A program made the translations under genes and the position numbers. Below, piece by piece: positions 17,470 through 25,366 of a DNA stretch of 64,000 nt. The notes under the pieces were generated by a model, which worked only from the letters and a program-made list of their open reading frames with translations, was not told the origin of the DNA and did not search any database. The DNA is from Halomonas sp. MCCC 1A13316 (GTDB lineage Bacteria; Pseudomonadota; Gammaproteobacteria; Pseudomonadales; Halomonadaceae): contig NZ_CP053382.1 in assembly GCF_014931605.1 (NCBI RefSeq), forward strand, positions 2,480,001 to 2,544,000. Direction: 5' to 3'. How positions within the stretch are numbered: the stretch's first letter is position 1; each line of letters opens with the position of its first letter.

Positions 17470-18963
17470 TCAGGTTATCGCCATCGAAGGTGTTACTGGT
17501 TTTCGCGCTCCGGCATCGATAGCAAGCCATTCTGAACCCAGCGTGACTTCAAGTGCATGCCCTGCCCCTTGGGCCCACTCCAGCAACTTGCCCTTGAGCG
17601 CGGCCTGGGCGTGGGGGTCGCCGTGCACCAGGCGCAGTTCCCGCGGCGGGTGGCGCATGCGGCGCACGAAGTTGAGCAGGTCGTGCTGGTCGGCGTGGGC
17701 CGAGTAGCCGCTGACGGTTTCGATGCGTGCACGAATGTCGATGCGCTGGCCGTCGAGCATGACCCAGCCGCCCTTGGGTCCAAAGCGCTGGATGTCCCGC
17801 CCCGGTGTGCCGTGAGCCTGGTAGCCGGTGAACAGCACGCAGTGGCGTTCGTCGCCGAGCATGCGCTTGAGGTAGTTCACTACCCTGCCACCGCTGACCA
17901 TGCCGCTGGCGGCGATGACCACGGCAAGCCGGCCGGCCTCGGCCAGGTATTCGACGGTCTGCTCGTGTTCCTCGTGGCTGTCCACAGTGTAGAGATTTTC
18001 GAAGCTGAGCGGATGGCGGCCGCTGCGCAGTGTCTTGTGCGCTTCGGCATCCCACCACGGCTTGAGTTCGCGGTACACCTCGGTGAAGCGCGCGGCTAGC
18101 GGCGAGTCGACGATTATCTCGAGTTCGCGCCAGCGCTCATTGCTGCCGTTGTGAATCAGCCCTTCCAGCTCGTAGAGCAGCTCCTGGGTGCGGCCCACGC
18201 TGAAGGCGGGGATCACCACGGTGCCGACGTCCTCCAGCGCCCTGTCCATGGCGGCCTTGAGCCTTTCGCGTCGGTGGCGCCGGTCTTCATGCTGGCGGTC
18301 GCCGTAGGTGCTCTCGAGTACCAGCACGTCGGCACGATACGGCGGCTTGGGCGCGGGCAATAGCGGTGCGTAGGGTGCTCCCAGGTCGCCGGAGAACACG
18401 CTGCGCTGTCGCTCGCCACTGGCTTTATCGAACGTATCCACTTCCACGTAGGCAGAGCCGAGGATGTGCCCGGCGCGCTGCAGCTTGACCCGTACGCGGT
18501 GGCGCTCGTCGTCGAGCACGGTGTGCCAGCCCTGGTATCCCAGCGCCACCAGCCGCTCCTGTACCTCGGCCAGGAAGCGCTCGATCAAGTGCCGGTCGCG
18601 GGTGAAGCCGATCTTCAGCGCGTCTTCAATTACCAGCGGTAGTAGCCGCGCCGAGGGTACCGAGCAGAGAATCGGCCCCTTGTAGCCCGCCGCCAGCAAA
18701 TAGGGCAGCCGGCCGATGTGGTCGATATGCACGTGGGTGATCACCAGCGCCAGCACGTCTTCCACCGAAAAGCGCACCTTGTGCTGCTCGAGGCTGTCGA
18801 GGTTGTCGGCGTCCTGTCTCTGGAAGATGCCGCAGTCGACGAGAAGGGCTCGGTCCGCGGCGATCTGCAGGCGGTGGCAGCTGCCAGTCACGCCCGCCCC
18901 GCCGCCGTGGTGGAAGATATTCAAATATAGTAACCCAGCACTATGTTTCTTCGCCTTTTTCAC
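17470..18963 (-). CDS. MBL-fold/beta-CASP hydrolase, RNA exonuclease-like
   Basis: This 497-residue protein has the metallo-beta-lactamase motif THVHIDHIGR (H77, H79, D81, H82), VFSGDLG for the bridging Asp, a beta-CASP insertion, and the C-terminal SGYSAHAD motif. Such proteins are zinc-dependent RNA nucleases related to CPSF-73 and YsgC-type enzymes. The start used here is GTG 18963; a TTG at 18924 giving LNIFHHGGGAG is a plausible alternative. A soluble RNA-processing enzyme inside a polysaccharide operon is unexpected. It may be a passenger, or act on the long transcript. Confidence 0.85.
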   Translation of the reverse strand: MKKAKKHSAGLLYLNIFHHGGGAGVTGSCHRLQIAADRALLVDCGIFQRQDADNLDSLEQHKVRFSVEDVLALVITHVHIDHIGRLPYLLAAGYKGPILCSVPSARLLPLVIEDALKIGFTRDRHLIERFLAEVQERLVALGYQGWHTVLDDERHRVRVKLQRAGHILGSAYVEVDTFDKASGERQRSVFSGDLGAPYAPLLPAPKPPYRADVLVLESTYGDRQHEDRRHRRERLKAAMDRALEDVGTVVIPAFSVGRTQELLYELEGLIHNGSNERWRELEIIVDSPLAARFTEVYRELKPWWDAEAHKTLRSGRHPLSFENLYTVDSHEEHEQTVEYLAEAGRLAVVIAASGMVSGGRVVNYLKRMLGDERHCVLFTGYQAHGTPGRDIQRFGPKGGWVMLDGQRIDIRARIETVSGYSAHADQHDLLNFVRRMRHPPRELRLVHGDPHAQAALKGKLLEWAQGAGHALEVTLGSEWLAIDAGARKPVTPSMAIT

Positions 18964-19292
18964 TGAACTCGACTAGTGACTCACCACGCTCAAGCAGACT
19001 TAGCGCTGCTGGCAGCAAGCGACCTAAGACCTCTCGCATACGCGCGTTCGTGGTATTACCCATGGTCAGCCAAATGATCTTGGGTGGAGGTCCGTGGCGA
19101 TCAAGCAATTCAGGGAAATCCCTGTCTTTGGTCAACACAATGGCATTGGCTTGGCGAGCTGCTGCGAAAAGCGCCTCATCCGTTGCATCCCGATATCCTA
19201 GAAAGCGAACGGAATACTCTTCGACCCCACAGTTTTTCAGTCAGCCATGGAGCAAGATGTGGCGATAGCTGCGCGTCGATCCAGATCGTCAT
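18941..19292 (-). pseudogene. DUF5615 PIN-like toxin, frameshifted
   Basis: From ATG 19292 the frame reads MTIWIDAQLSPHLAPWLTEK then runs into a stop. One base later, the other frame reads GVEEYSVRFLGYRDATDEAL and, further on, IVLTKDRDFPEL, which is the expected DUF5615 continuation. An extra T after the EKL codons (near 19227-19231) accounts for the break. The conserved acidic residues of the PIN-like fold (D6, then TKDRDF) are present but split between frames. The ATG overlaps the DUF433 stop by 4 bp, as in intact modules. The toxin is therefore probably inactive. Confidence 0.8.
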
Positions 19293-19513
19293 GCAGCTAA
19301 CACAGGGTGATCGAGGCGACGCGCCGCAAACTGGAGCACGGCATATATGTCGTCCTGCTCGAGGTCGGGCATTTCTTCCAGTATCTGCTCTGTCGTTAAC
19401 CCCTGCGCCAGAAGATCAAGGACATCCACGACCCTGATGCGCATGCCACGGATGCAAGGGCGACCGCCGCACTGTTCGGGATTGATCGTAATTCTGGATT
19501 GAAGGTTGCGCAT
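19289..19513 (-). CDS. DUF433 family antitoxin
   Basis: This 74-residue protein has the DUF433 pattern: ITINPEQCGGRPCIRGMRIR, then VVDVLDLLAQGLTTEQILEE, a winged-helix-like fold thought to neutralise the partner DUF5615 toxin and probably bind DNA. GGAGGT directly precedes the ATG. It overlaps the toxin frame by 4 bp. With the toxin frameshifted, it may survive as a relic or still repress the locus. Confidence 0.85.
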   Translation of the reverse strand: MRNLQSRITINPEQCGGRPCIRGMRIRVVDVLDLLAQGLTTEQILEEMPDLEQDDIYAVLQFAARRLDHPVLAA

Positions 19514-19542
19514 GGTTACCTCCGGACGGGCTACTTCACAGC

Positions 19543-20550
19543 TTAAACATTATAGAACCCACGATACCACCCGACGAAACGCTTCACGCCCTCTTCCACG
19601 CCTACCTTCGGCCGGTAGCCGGTGGCTTGTAGCAGTGCTTCGGTGTCGGCCCAGGTGCGCGGCACATCGCCGGGTTGCATGGGCAGGTATTCGCAGATGG
19701 CCTCGCGCCCGGTAGCGACTTCCAGCGCGCGGATAAAGCTCATCAGCGAGACCGGTGCGCCGTAGCCGATGTTATAGAGCGCATAGGGCGCGGTGCTTCT
19801 ATCGGGCCGGGCGCTGGCAGCGACGCGATCTGGTGTCGGCTGCGGGATCACGTCGAGAATTCGCGCGATGCCTTCGGCGATGTCGTCGACATAGGTGAAG
19901 TCCCGCGACATGTCGCCGTGGTTGTAGACCTGGATCGGCTTGCCCTCAAACATCGCCTTGACGAACTTGAAGATGGCCATGTCGGGCCGGCCCCAGGGGC
20001 CGTACACGGTGAAGAAGCGCAGCCCGGTCATCGGTACGCCGTAGAGGTGGGCGTAGGTATGGCTCATCAGCTCGTTGGCCTTCTTGGTGGCCGCGTAGAG
20101 GCTGACGGGATGATCCACGCTGTCACCGGTATCGAACGGGGTCTTGGCGTTCATGCCGTACACCGAGCTCGAGGAGGCATATACCAGGTGCCCTACCTTG
20201 TGCTGCCGGCATCCCTCCAGCACGTTAAGATGGCCGATCAGGTTGGAGTCGGCGTAGACGTGGGGGTTTTCCAGCGAGTAGCGCACCCCGGCCTGGGCGG
20301 CCAGGTGGATCACCCGGTCGAACTCGTTCTCGCGAAACAGCGCGGCCATGGCCTCGCGGTCGCCCAGGTCCAGATGAATGAAGCGAATGTCGTGGCAGTC
20401 GGCCAGGTCGTGCAGGCGTGCCTGTTTGAGCGAGACATCGTAGTAGGTATTAAGGTTGTCGATACCGACGATCTCGTGGCCCTGCCCGCTCAGGCGCTTG
20501 GCCACGGCGTGGCCGATGAAGCCGGCAATGCCGGTGATCAGCAGTTTCAC
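19543..20550 (-). CDS. NAD-dependent epimerase, UDP-glucuronate 4-epimerase type
   Basis: This 335-residue extended SDR has TGIAGFIGHAVAKRL at the N-terminus, SSSSVYG near 126-132, and Y152-x3-K156 (LYAATKKANE). The NTYYDVSLKQARL segment and GLRFFTVYGPWGRPDMA are typical of UDP-glucuronate 4-epimerases (CapI/LpsL), which give UDP-galacturonate. It starts with GTG at 20550 and is the first gene after the ops-containing leader. Its substrate would come from ugd downstream in the same operon. Confidence 0.85.
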   Translation of the reverse strand: MKLLITGIAGFIGHAVAKRLSGQGHEIVGIDNLNTYYDVSLKQARLHDLADCHDIRFIHLDLGDREAMAALFRENEFDRVIHLAAQAGVRYSLENPHVYADSNLIGHLNVLEGCRQHKVGHLVYASSSSVYGMNAKTPFDTGDSVDHPVSLYAATKKANELMSHTYAHLYGVPMTGLRFFTVYGPWGRPDMAIFKFVKAMFEGKPIQVYNHGDMSRDFTYVDDIAEGIARILDVIPQPTPDRVAASARPDRSTAPYALYNIGYGAPVSLMSFIRALEVATGREAICEYLPMQPGDVPRTWADTEALLQATGYRPKVGVEEGVKRFVGWYRGFYNV

Positions 20551-20689
20551 ATTGAGCCTACGCTTCTTTTTGCAATGTTTCGTTACACAAATGGTGCATT
20601 TCGCTACTCATCCTAACGGAAGCTGAAGGCGCCGCGAGATGATTCATCTCATCTGTGAGTATGGTTCTGCCCAAGCGCGCCTCTTCAGG

Positions 20690-20701
20690 CACGCTACCGC
20701 C
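20690..20701 (-). promoter_or_regulatory. ops element (RfaH recruitment site)
   Basis: The minus strand reads GGCGGTAGCGTG, agreeing with the published ops consensus GGCGGTAGNNT and preceded by an extra GG as in JUMPstart sequences. In enterobacteria, RNA polymerase pauses here and loads the NusG paralogue RfaH, suppressing termination across long surface-polysaccharide operons. It lies about 140 bp before the first gene of a run of some 18 genes, exactly where it should act. No rfaH gene is in the window. Confidence 0.8.
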
Positions 20702-20720
20702 CGGGGATTGTTCCGGGCGG
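20697..20720 (-). promoter_or_regulatory. GC-rich hairpin next to ops
   Basis: CCGCCCGG and its exact complement CCGGGCGG flank an 8-nt loop, and the 3' arm on the minus strand runs into the ops sequence. It could stabilise the pause at ops or act as an attenuator relieved by RfaH. No U-tract follows, so it is not a standard terminator. Confidence 0.5.
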
Positions 20721-21060
20721 TTCCCTGGCCCTGCTGCTGAGCGATACCGGAACGGGAACGGAGCGTGGCGAAAACTGCGTGCGGGGAACCCAGGCAAGCG
20801 TCAGCCCAAGGCGCCACGACTCATCACGGTCCGTTGCCGAGCTGGCACTCGACGTTTCCTGAAACACGACATGAAAGCCGCGCCTCCAGGCCCCTGCCGG
20901 GTATCGTTGTTGGAATGACGCAATTCTACGGCACTCGGCAGCGATGCTCTACCGTGGCGTGCGGGGAAATAATGCCGGATCGTCAATTGCTTGATCGTTC
21001 CTTACGAAAATAAGACAGCCGGTAGCACAAATACTGAGAAAGGCTCGCAGCAACCTTGAT

Positions 21061-21561
21061 TCAACGACAGCGCCAAACGGCCAGCCGATGAATGAGGGCG
21101 AGCAGGATCAACCCGGCGGCAAGCCAGCCAAGGCCGCTTATCAAGGCATTGAAGCCACTAGGCAGGGTACGCGGCGGGCGAAAGCCGATGCCATGCTCGG
21201 CAAAGCGTGCCACCAGATAGGTGGGTGCCGCCACCAGCGCCAGTGCGGTGCTGGAATGCCATGTGGCCAGGCGCTGGGTAATGCGCCAGGGCTCACTGGG
21301 CGGCTTGGCAACGGACTTGGCTGCCTTGGGCTTCGCACTGCTTCTGGGGGCACACTTGGCCGCAGCGGTTTTCTGCGTTTTACCGCCACGCCTGGAGGTA
21401 GCCCCACGAGCCTTGCCGGCACTCTTGCCGCTTCTTAAGGGAAAGCCGGAGGCGACCCAACGAAGCAGGCGAGAAAACGCCCAGCCAAGCGTGAACAGCA
21501 CGGACAGCGCAACGCTGCCCATCACCAGCAGATAGGTCATCGGCGCAGAAAGATCGATCAT
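21061..21561 (-). CDS. Hypothetical two-segment membrane protein with a basic linker
   Basis: I do not recognise this 166-residue protein. A hydrophobic segment at about 8-34 is followed by a Lys/Arg/Ala/Ser-rich stretch (about 43-90, resembling histone-like tails) and one or two further hydrophobic segments at about 102-118 and 138-158. The basic region should lie in the cytoplasm. It starts at ATG 21561, 7 bp after the next upstream gene, so the two are probably co-transcribed and separate from the polysaccharide operon. Confidence 0.6.
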   Translation of the reverse strand: MIDLSAPMTYLLVMGSVALSVLFTLGWAFSRLLRWVASGFPLRSGKSAGKARGATSRRGGKTQKTAAAKCAPRSSAKPKAAKSVAKPPSEPWRITQRLATWHSSTALALVAAPTYLVARFAEHGIGFRPPRTLPSGFNALISGLGWLAAGLILLALIHRLAVWRCR

Positions 21562-21568
21562 TGGCGAT

Positions 21569-21865
21569 TCAGGCGATATGGCCGAGCGTTTGCAGGGTGC
21601 GCAGCAACACGGCCACGCTCTCCCTGGGCTGGGCGTATTCCTTCATCAGCGACTGGAGCCGCGTTTCGAACGCCTGCTGGCGCTGCTGCTGCTCTTCCGC
21701 CTCTAGCTCCGCCAGGCTGCGCACCGGCGGCCCAGTGGGTATGTCGAGTCGGGAATTGGGCTTTTCCAGCTCGCGCAGCGCTTGGGCGAAAGCGTCATCG
21801 AGCTCACGAAATTTGCGCAGCTTCTCGCGCTCGTCCATGGAACGGTTGGGTTTCTGGTTTCTCAT
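21569..21865 (-). CDS. Hypothetical small charged protein
   Basis: The protein is about 98 residues, soluble and strongly helical in appearance, rich in Glu, Arg and Gln (LREL, AELEAEEQQQRQQAFETRLQ), with no recognised domain. I choose ATG 21865 (MRNQKPNRS); the frame extends upstream to 22018, but that part lacks a ribosome site and reads like non-coding sequence. ATG 21838 (MDEREKL) is another option. Its close spacing to the following membrane-protein gene suggests a two-gene operon of unknown role. Confidence 0.55.
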   Translation of the reverse strand: MRNQKPNRSMDEREKLRKFRELDDAFAQALRELEKPNSRLDIPTGPPVRSLAELEAEEQQQRQQAFETRLQSLMKEYAQPRESVAVLLRTLQTLGHIA

Positions 21866-22204
21866 TTCTATCCGTAATTTGTACCAGGCGGCACTCGCGG
21901 GTGACCGGCCGAGTATACCGCCAAACCGTGTGGTAGCGAAGGTTGACCCTTGCGCTACCCTGAAAACACACAGCCTGCGATCAGGGAGTTCATATCGACC
22001 ACACCCACAATTATGCACAAACGGTCAAATCCGTTAACCAAACTTGCCTTTGCCTATCGCGAAAGCGCATAAAGAGGTGCATAAAAACCATAAAAACAGC
22101 AGGCAGTATGCCTACCTGGCATTGCCTGGGCACCTCTGAGAGCGCCAGCGTTGATATGGATGCAGCAACCTTCATTTTGCTGCGGGTTCAAGCAAGGGAC
22201 AGTT

Positions 22205-23026
22205 ATGTATAACGAGATGATGCGGGCGGAGATCTGGCTGCAGGATCACTTGGATAGCCAGCAGGGAATAGAAGACCTCGCCAGCCGACTCGGTTATTCG
22301 ACCTCACAGGTTCGGCGGAGGTTCAAGCAGTGCTTCGGTCTGTCCCCTAGCGCTTATCGCGATACCCTGCGATTGGAAAAGGCGGCACGCCTGCTGGCGT
22401 TCACCCCTTTCTCCATTCAGACTATCGCCTCTCGCTGTGGCTATCGGAATCATTCCGCCTTCAGTCGCGCTTTCCAACGATACCACAATCAAACGCCACG
22501 CCAATACCGCCAGGCGTTGCGATTGAAACTTCATCATAACCCCTACTGCCAGGGGCATGGCGGCGACCCACCCAAGTATGAAATCCGCAAGGCACCTTCA
22601 CGCCAGGCCCTGGTAACGCGCCTGTACCGAAAGGAGCGTAGCCATCCCCTCAGGGTGCTGCGTAAATGGGCCAATCATGCCAAGGGAGTGGAGAGCCTGC
22701 CGGATCGCTTGCGACACGGGCAGACCATTGCCTTGATGCACAACATTCCACTGCCCAGCGACGTGGAACGCATCGATGTGGGCCCGCTCATTAACGGCAA
22801 CGAAGCACCGGGGCTTGCCATCCCCGCCTCCTTTCGCCTTCTGAATTTGCCAGCTCAGCAGCACGCTTGCGTGGAGTTGGAATCGTTGGAAAACATACCC
22901 GACGTGATTCTCTACCTGGTTTGCGAAGGCCTTCCAAAAGAGAGCCTACATGCCAGCGGCGAAGCGGTTCAGGTAGAATGGGACGCGAAAAACGTTCTCG
23001 TCAGGCTTCCTGTCCAGCACGCCTGA
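22205..23026 (+). CDS. AraC-family regulator with C-terminal GyrI-like effector domain
   Basis: The protein has 273 residues from ATG 22205, preceded by AGGGACAG. Two helix-turn-helix units occupy about residues 1-105 (IEDLASRLGYSTSQVRRRFK, then IQTIASRCGYRNHSAFSRAF). The C-terminal half (about 118-270; YEIRKAPSRQALVTRLYRKE) looks like a GyrI/SOUL-type ligand-binding domain, as in Rob and related regulators of drug or stress genes. The effector is not predictable. It is transcribed away from the small gene pair at 21.0-21.9 kb and might control it. Confidence 0.85.
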   Translation: MYNEMMRAEIWLQDHLDSQQGIEDLASRLGYSTSQVRRRFKQCFGLSPSAYRDTLRLEKAARLLAFTPFSIQTIASRCGYRNHSAFSRAFQRYHNQTPRQYRQALRLKLHHNPYCQGHGGDPPKYEIRKAPSRQALVTRLYRKERSHPLRVLRKWANHAKGVESLPDRLRHGQTIALMHNIPLPSDVERIDVGPLINGNEAPGLAIPASFRLLNLPAQQHACVELESLENIPDVILYLVCEGLPKESLHASGEAVQVEWDAKNVLVRLPVQHA

Positions 23027-23072
23027 TAACTGCCAGAGGGCCCGCGCAATCGGCGCGCGCCCTCGCCACCCG

Positions 23073-23102
23073 GGCCTGAAGTTCAACATTCAACTTCAGG
23101 CC
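23073..23102. terminator. Bidirectional terminator between the AraC-type gene and mvaT
   Basis: A perfect 11-bp stem, GGCCTGAAGTT with AACTTCAGGCC, encloses an 8-nt loop between two convergent genes. U-tracts are weak on both sides, so termination strength is uncertain, but the position suits both transcripts. Confidence 0.65.
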
Positions 23103-23121
23103 TCTCGGCTCAAGACTCTAC

Positions 23122-23502
23122 TCAGGACTCGACGCGAACCAGCCAGCCTTCTACGGTGTCGGAGCCGAACTCGTCTTTCCATGCCTTGAGTGTCTTCTGG
23201 TTACCGCCACGGGTTTCCACCACCTCGCCGGTTTTCGGATTCTTGTAGATCTTCAGTTTGCGCTTGCGACGCCCGGTGCTGGAAGCCGCTGCCGCTTTGG
23301 CCGGTGCAGATTTGCCACCCTGCGGTTCGAGCAGGCCGATAACATCGGTTGAGCTCTTGTTGAACTCACGCATCAGGGCTTCGAGCTTGTCCTTGAACTC
23401 CAGTTCCGCCTTCAGGCGGTCGTCGTTCTGCAGCCGCTCCATTTCAGCCTGAAGCTGCTTGAGCTGCTGCTCTTTCTGCATGAATTCGCTGAGAAGAGAC
23501 AT
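23122..23502 (-). CDS. mvaT: MvaT/MvaU-family H-NS-like nucleoid protein
   Basis: This 126-residue xenogeneic silencer-type protein has an N-terminal coiled coil (about 1-60; EFMQKEQQLKQLQAEMERLQ), an Ala/Lys linker, and the C-terminal DNA-binding part (KIYKNPKTGEVVETRGGNQK, TLKAWK) typical of MvaT. Such proteins bind AT-rich DNA and silence acquired genes. ATG 23502 has AAGGA at a good distance; a GTG two codons upstream is less likely. AT-rich stretches in this window, such as wzy and the ugd-wzx gap, are natural targets. Confidence 0.9.
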   Translation of the reverse strand: MSLLSEFMQKEQQLKQLQAEMERLQNDDRLKAELEFKDKLEALMREFNKSSTDVIGLLEPQGGKSAPAKAAAASSTGRRKRKLKIYKNPKTGEVVETRGGNQKTLKAWKDEFGSDTVEGWLVRVES

Positions 23503-23995
23503 AAACACGGTCCTTGCAAATGGGAGGATATTTTGGGATGCCGCCTATAAATACAACAACCCGAACCAAATGACAATACTTGAGCCTAGTTTTAGTCGAC
23601 CCGCATCGGCAGAGTCAAATAGGCAAGCCCGTCAGTTAACACGATGAGTAAGCGGCACTCAACGTTACCGCAACACACTCGAACTGAAAGAGTACGCCTT
23701 GTCAATCATGGAACTTTTGCGAGTAGATAACTCACTAGCTGAATCGCCGCAAGACCCTTGGCCGCCTTCTTGCATTGAAGCCCCTTAGACGATAAGCCAG
23801 AAAGCCACTCGTCTGCGGACCAAAGTGAGCCACTCAAGTAAAGCAGGCCGCTTATCGAAGCGTACGGATCAGCGACCACAAAGCCAGTATAAATAAGTAT
23901 ACACTAATTAAGAGATTTGTGCCTCACCGAGCCTTTGTTACACTTCTACTCAAGTACGATCCGGATGCGATCGAGGATACGACGAAAGGGATGTC
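23503..23995. other. Divergent intergenic region, nothing recognised
   Basis: These ~490 bases separate the divergent mvaT and Crp/Fnr genes and should hold both promoters. The segment near 23,880-23,940 is AT-rich. I found no clear regulator site, RNA or gene. Confidence 0.6.
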
Positions 23996-24700
23996 ATGTA
24001 CTTGTTCCACAACTTCAAGTCTCGCAACGACTTATGCCCCGAAGACAAGCGAATTTTCAGTAGCTATGTCGGCCCGGTTCGGGAGGTGAAGAAAGGAAGC
24101 CACCTTGCCCACGAGGGAGACAGGCTGGAGTGCCTGCACCTCATCGAGCATGGCTGGGCCTGCAGCTACAGGATGCTGCGCGACGGCAGCGAGCCCATCA
24201 CCTCGTTGCTGCTGCCTGGCGATATCAGCGACAACGGCCAAGGCCTATATAACAGGTTGGAATTCTCCATCCGGGCCATTACATCGCTTCGCTTCACCAC
24301 CATCGATTCCGTCAGTGCCGAGCGATTGTTCGAGCGTCCCAGAATACTTCGCCTGTTCCGGGCATCGGGGCATATCAGCCATAGCATGGCCTTGAATTGG
24401 ATCATCAATGTCTCGGCGCGCAGCGCCGAGGGGCGTATCGCCAATTTGCTGTGTGAATGCTATGCCCGTTTACATGCCGCCGGGCTGACCTACCAGGGCC
24501 GCTACTTCTTTCCGCTAACGCAATCGGAAATTTCCGACGTGCTGGGGCTTTCCAGTGTTCATGTCAGCCGCTCGATCGGCAAGATCAAGCGCAAGGGCCT
24601 GATAGAGAACTGCGATAACAAGCAGATCCAGATCAAGAACTGGCACGGCTTGGCCACCTTGGGCGATTTCAAGCACGTAGACCTGGGAATCGACCCTTGA
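23996..24700 (+). CDS. Crp/Fnr-family transcriptional regulator
   Basis: This 234-residue protein has an N-terminal cyclic-nucleotide-binding-type beta roll (about 20-140; LAHEGDRLECLHLIEHGWAC) and a C-terminal winged helix (LTQSEISDVLGLSSVHVSRS, then IGKIKRKGLI). The Cys spacing of Fnr is absent (C14, C46 and C55 do not match), and the cAMP-contacting residues of Crp are not obvious, so the signal is unknown. Similar orphan regulators are common in proteobacteria. It is monocistronic and converges on the DUF2931 lipoprotein gene. Confidence 0.85.
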   Translation: MYLFHNFKSRNDLCPEDKRIFSSYVGPVREVKKGSHLAHEGDRLECLHLIEHGWACSYRMLRDGSEPITSLLLPGDISDNGQGLYNRLEFSIRAITSLRFTTIDSVSAERLFERPRILRLFRASGHISHSMALNWIINVSARSAEGRIANLLCECYARLHAAGLTYQGRYFFPLTQSEISDVLGLSSVHVSRSIGKIKRKGLIENCDNKQIQIKNWHGLATLGDFKHVDLGIDP

Positions 24701-24760
24701 TCGCCTGATGTTCATACGGCAGAACAATCACAACAGCCGAACCACTCACCCACCCCATCC

Positions 24761-25366
24761 TTACCAAGGCGAAGGGATTACACCCTCACCAACGTATTCC
24801 TGGGTACGGTTGCGGTAGCGATTCGGATCTCCTTCGGCCTCCTCTGCCCACGCCGACTCCACGATTGGCGCATGTAAATCCTGACCACGATCGCGGCCGC
24901 AGACAGTACAGCGAGCTCGCCACCAGACGTAGACCTCGCCTTCGCCCGAGAACCCGGCCATAAGATAATGGCGGTAACCAGGTGGTGGGTAATCGCGATA
25001 CCACTGCTGCAGCAGTGCATCGGTATCCAGTAGTTCCAGGTTGATTTCGTAGAAGGACTGGGTCCGATAGGAAAACCAGCGCGCCTGCACTGAAGACGGA
25101 GCAGGAATGGGGCGAGACAAAACGGCAGTTGCCCCTCCTGCGGGAGGCCGCTTGTCGAAGCCACCACCCAGATTCCCTCCTGGCGACCACCACGTATGGT
25201 CAAAGGTCAATTCTTCAACCCATACTGGCCAGCTCGTAGGGCCACCATTGAGCTGTATCGCAAAGTCATACCGTCGTGGCTCTAGCTCCGCCTCGCAGCC
25301 TGTGGTCCATAGCAGTAATACCAGCAGTAGCGCAGGGCGAAGGCTTTTTATCAATAGCCTAGGCAT
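24761..25366 (-). CDS. DUF2931-like lipoprotein, candidate effector-immunity partner
   Basis: This 201-residue protein has a lipoprotein signal: basic start, hydrophobic stretch LRPALLLVLLLWTTGC, and a lipidatable Cys at about 24. The body contains ARWFSYRTQSFYEINLELL, resembling DUF2931. It overlaps the DUF2235 gene by 8 bp. Lipoproteins encoded right after Tle-type phospholipase effectors usually protect the producing cell in the periplasm, so immunity is a reasonable inference. The C-terminus contains a CTVC pair. Confidence 0.65.
   Translation of the reverse strand: MPRLLIKSLRPALLLVLLLWTTGCEAELEPRRYDFAIQLNGGPTSWPVWVEELTFDHTWWSPGGNLGGGFDKRPPAGGATAVLSRPIPAPSSVQARWFSYRTQSFYEINLELLDTDALLQQWYRDYPPPGYRHYLMAGFSGEGEVYVWWRARCTVCGRDRGQDLHAPIVESAWAEEAEGDPNRYRNRTQEYVGEGVIPSPW

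Larger units (their letters stand above)
20551..21060. other. Leader and promoter region of the polysaccharide operon
   Basis: These 510 bases contain no supported gene. They hold an ops element and an overlapping GC-rich hairpin about 140-170 bp ahead of the epimerase gene. Promoter boxes could not be assigned with confidence; transcription must start to the right of 20,720 for ops to be in the transcript. Confidence 0.7.
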
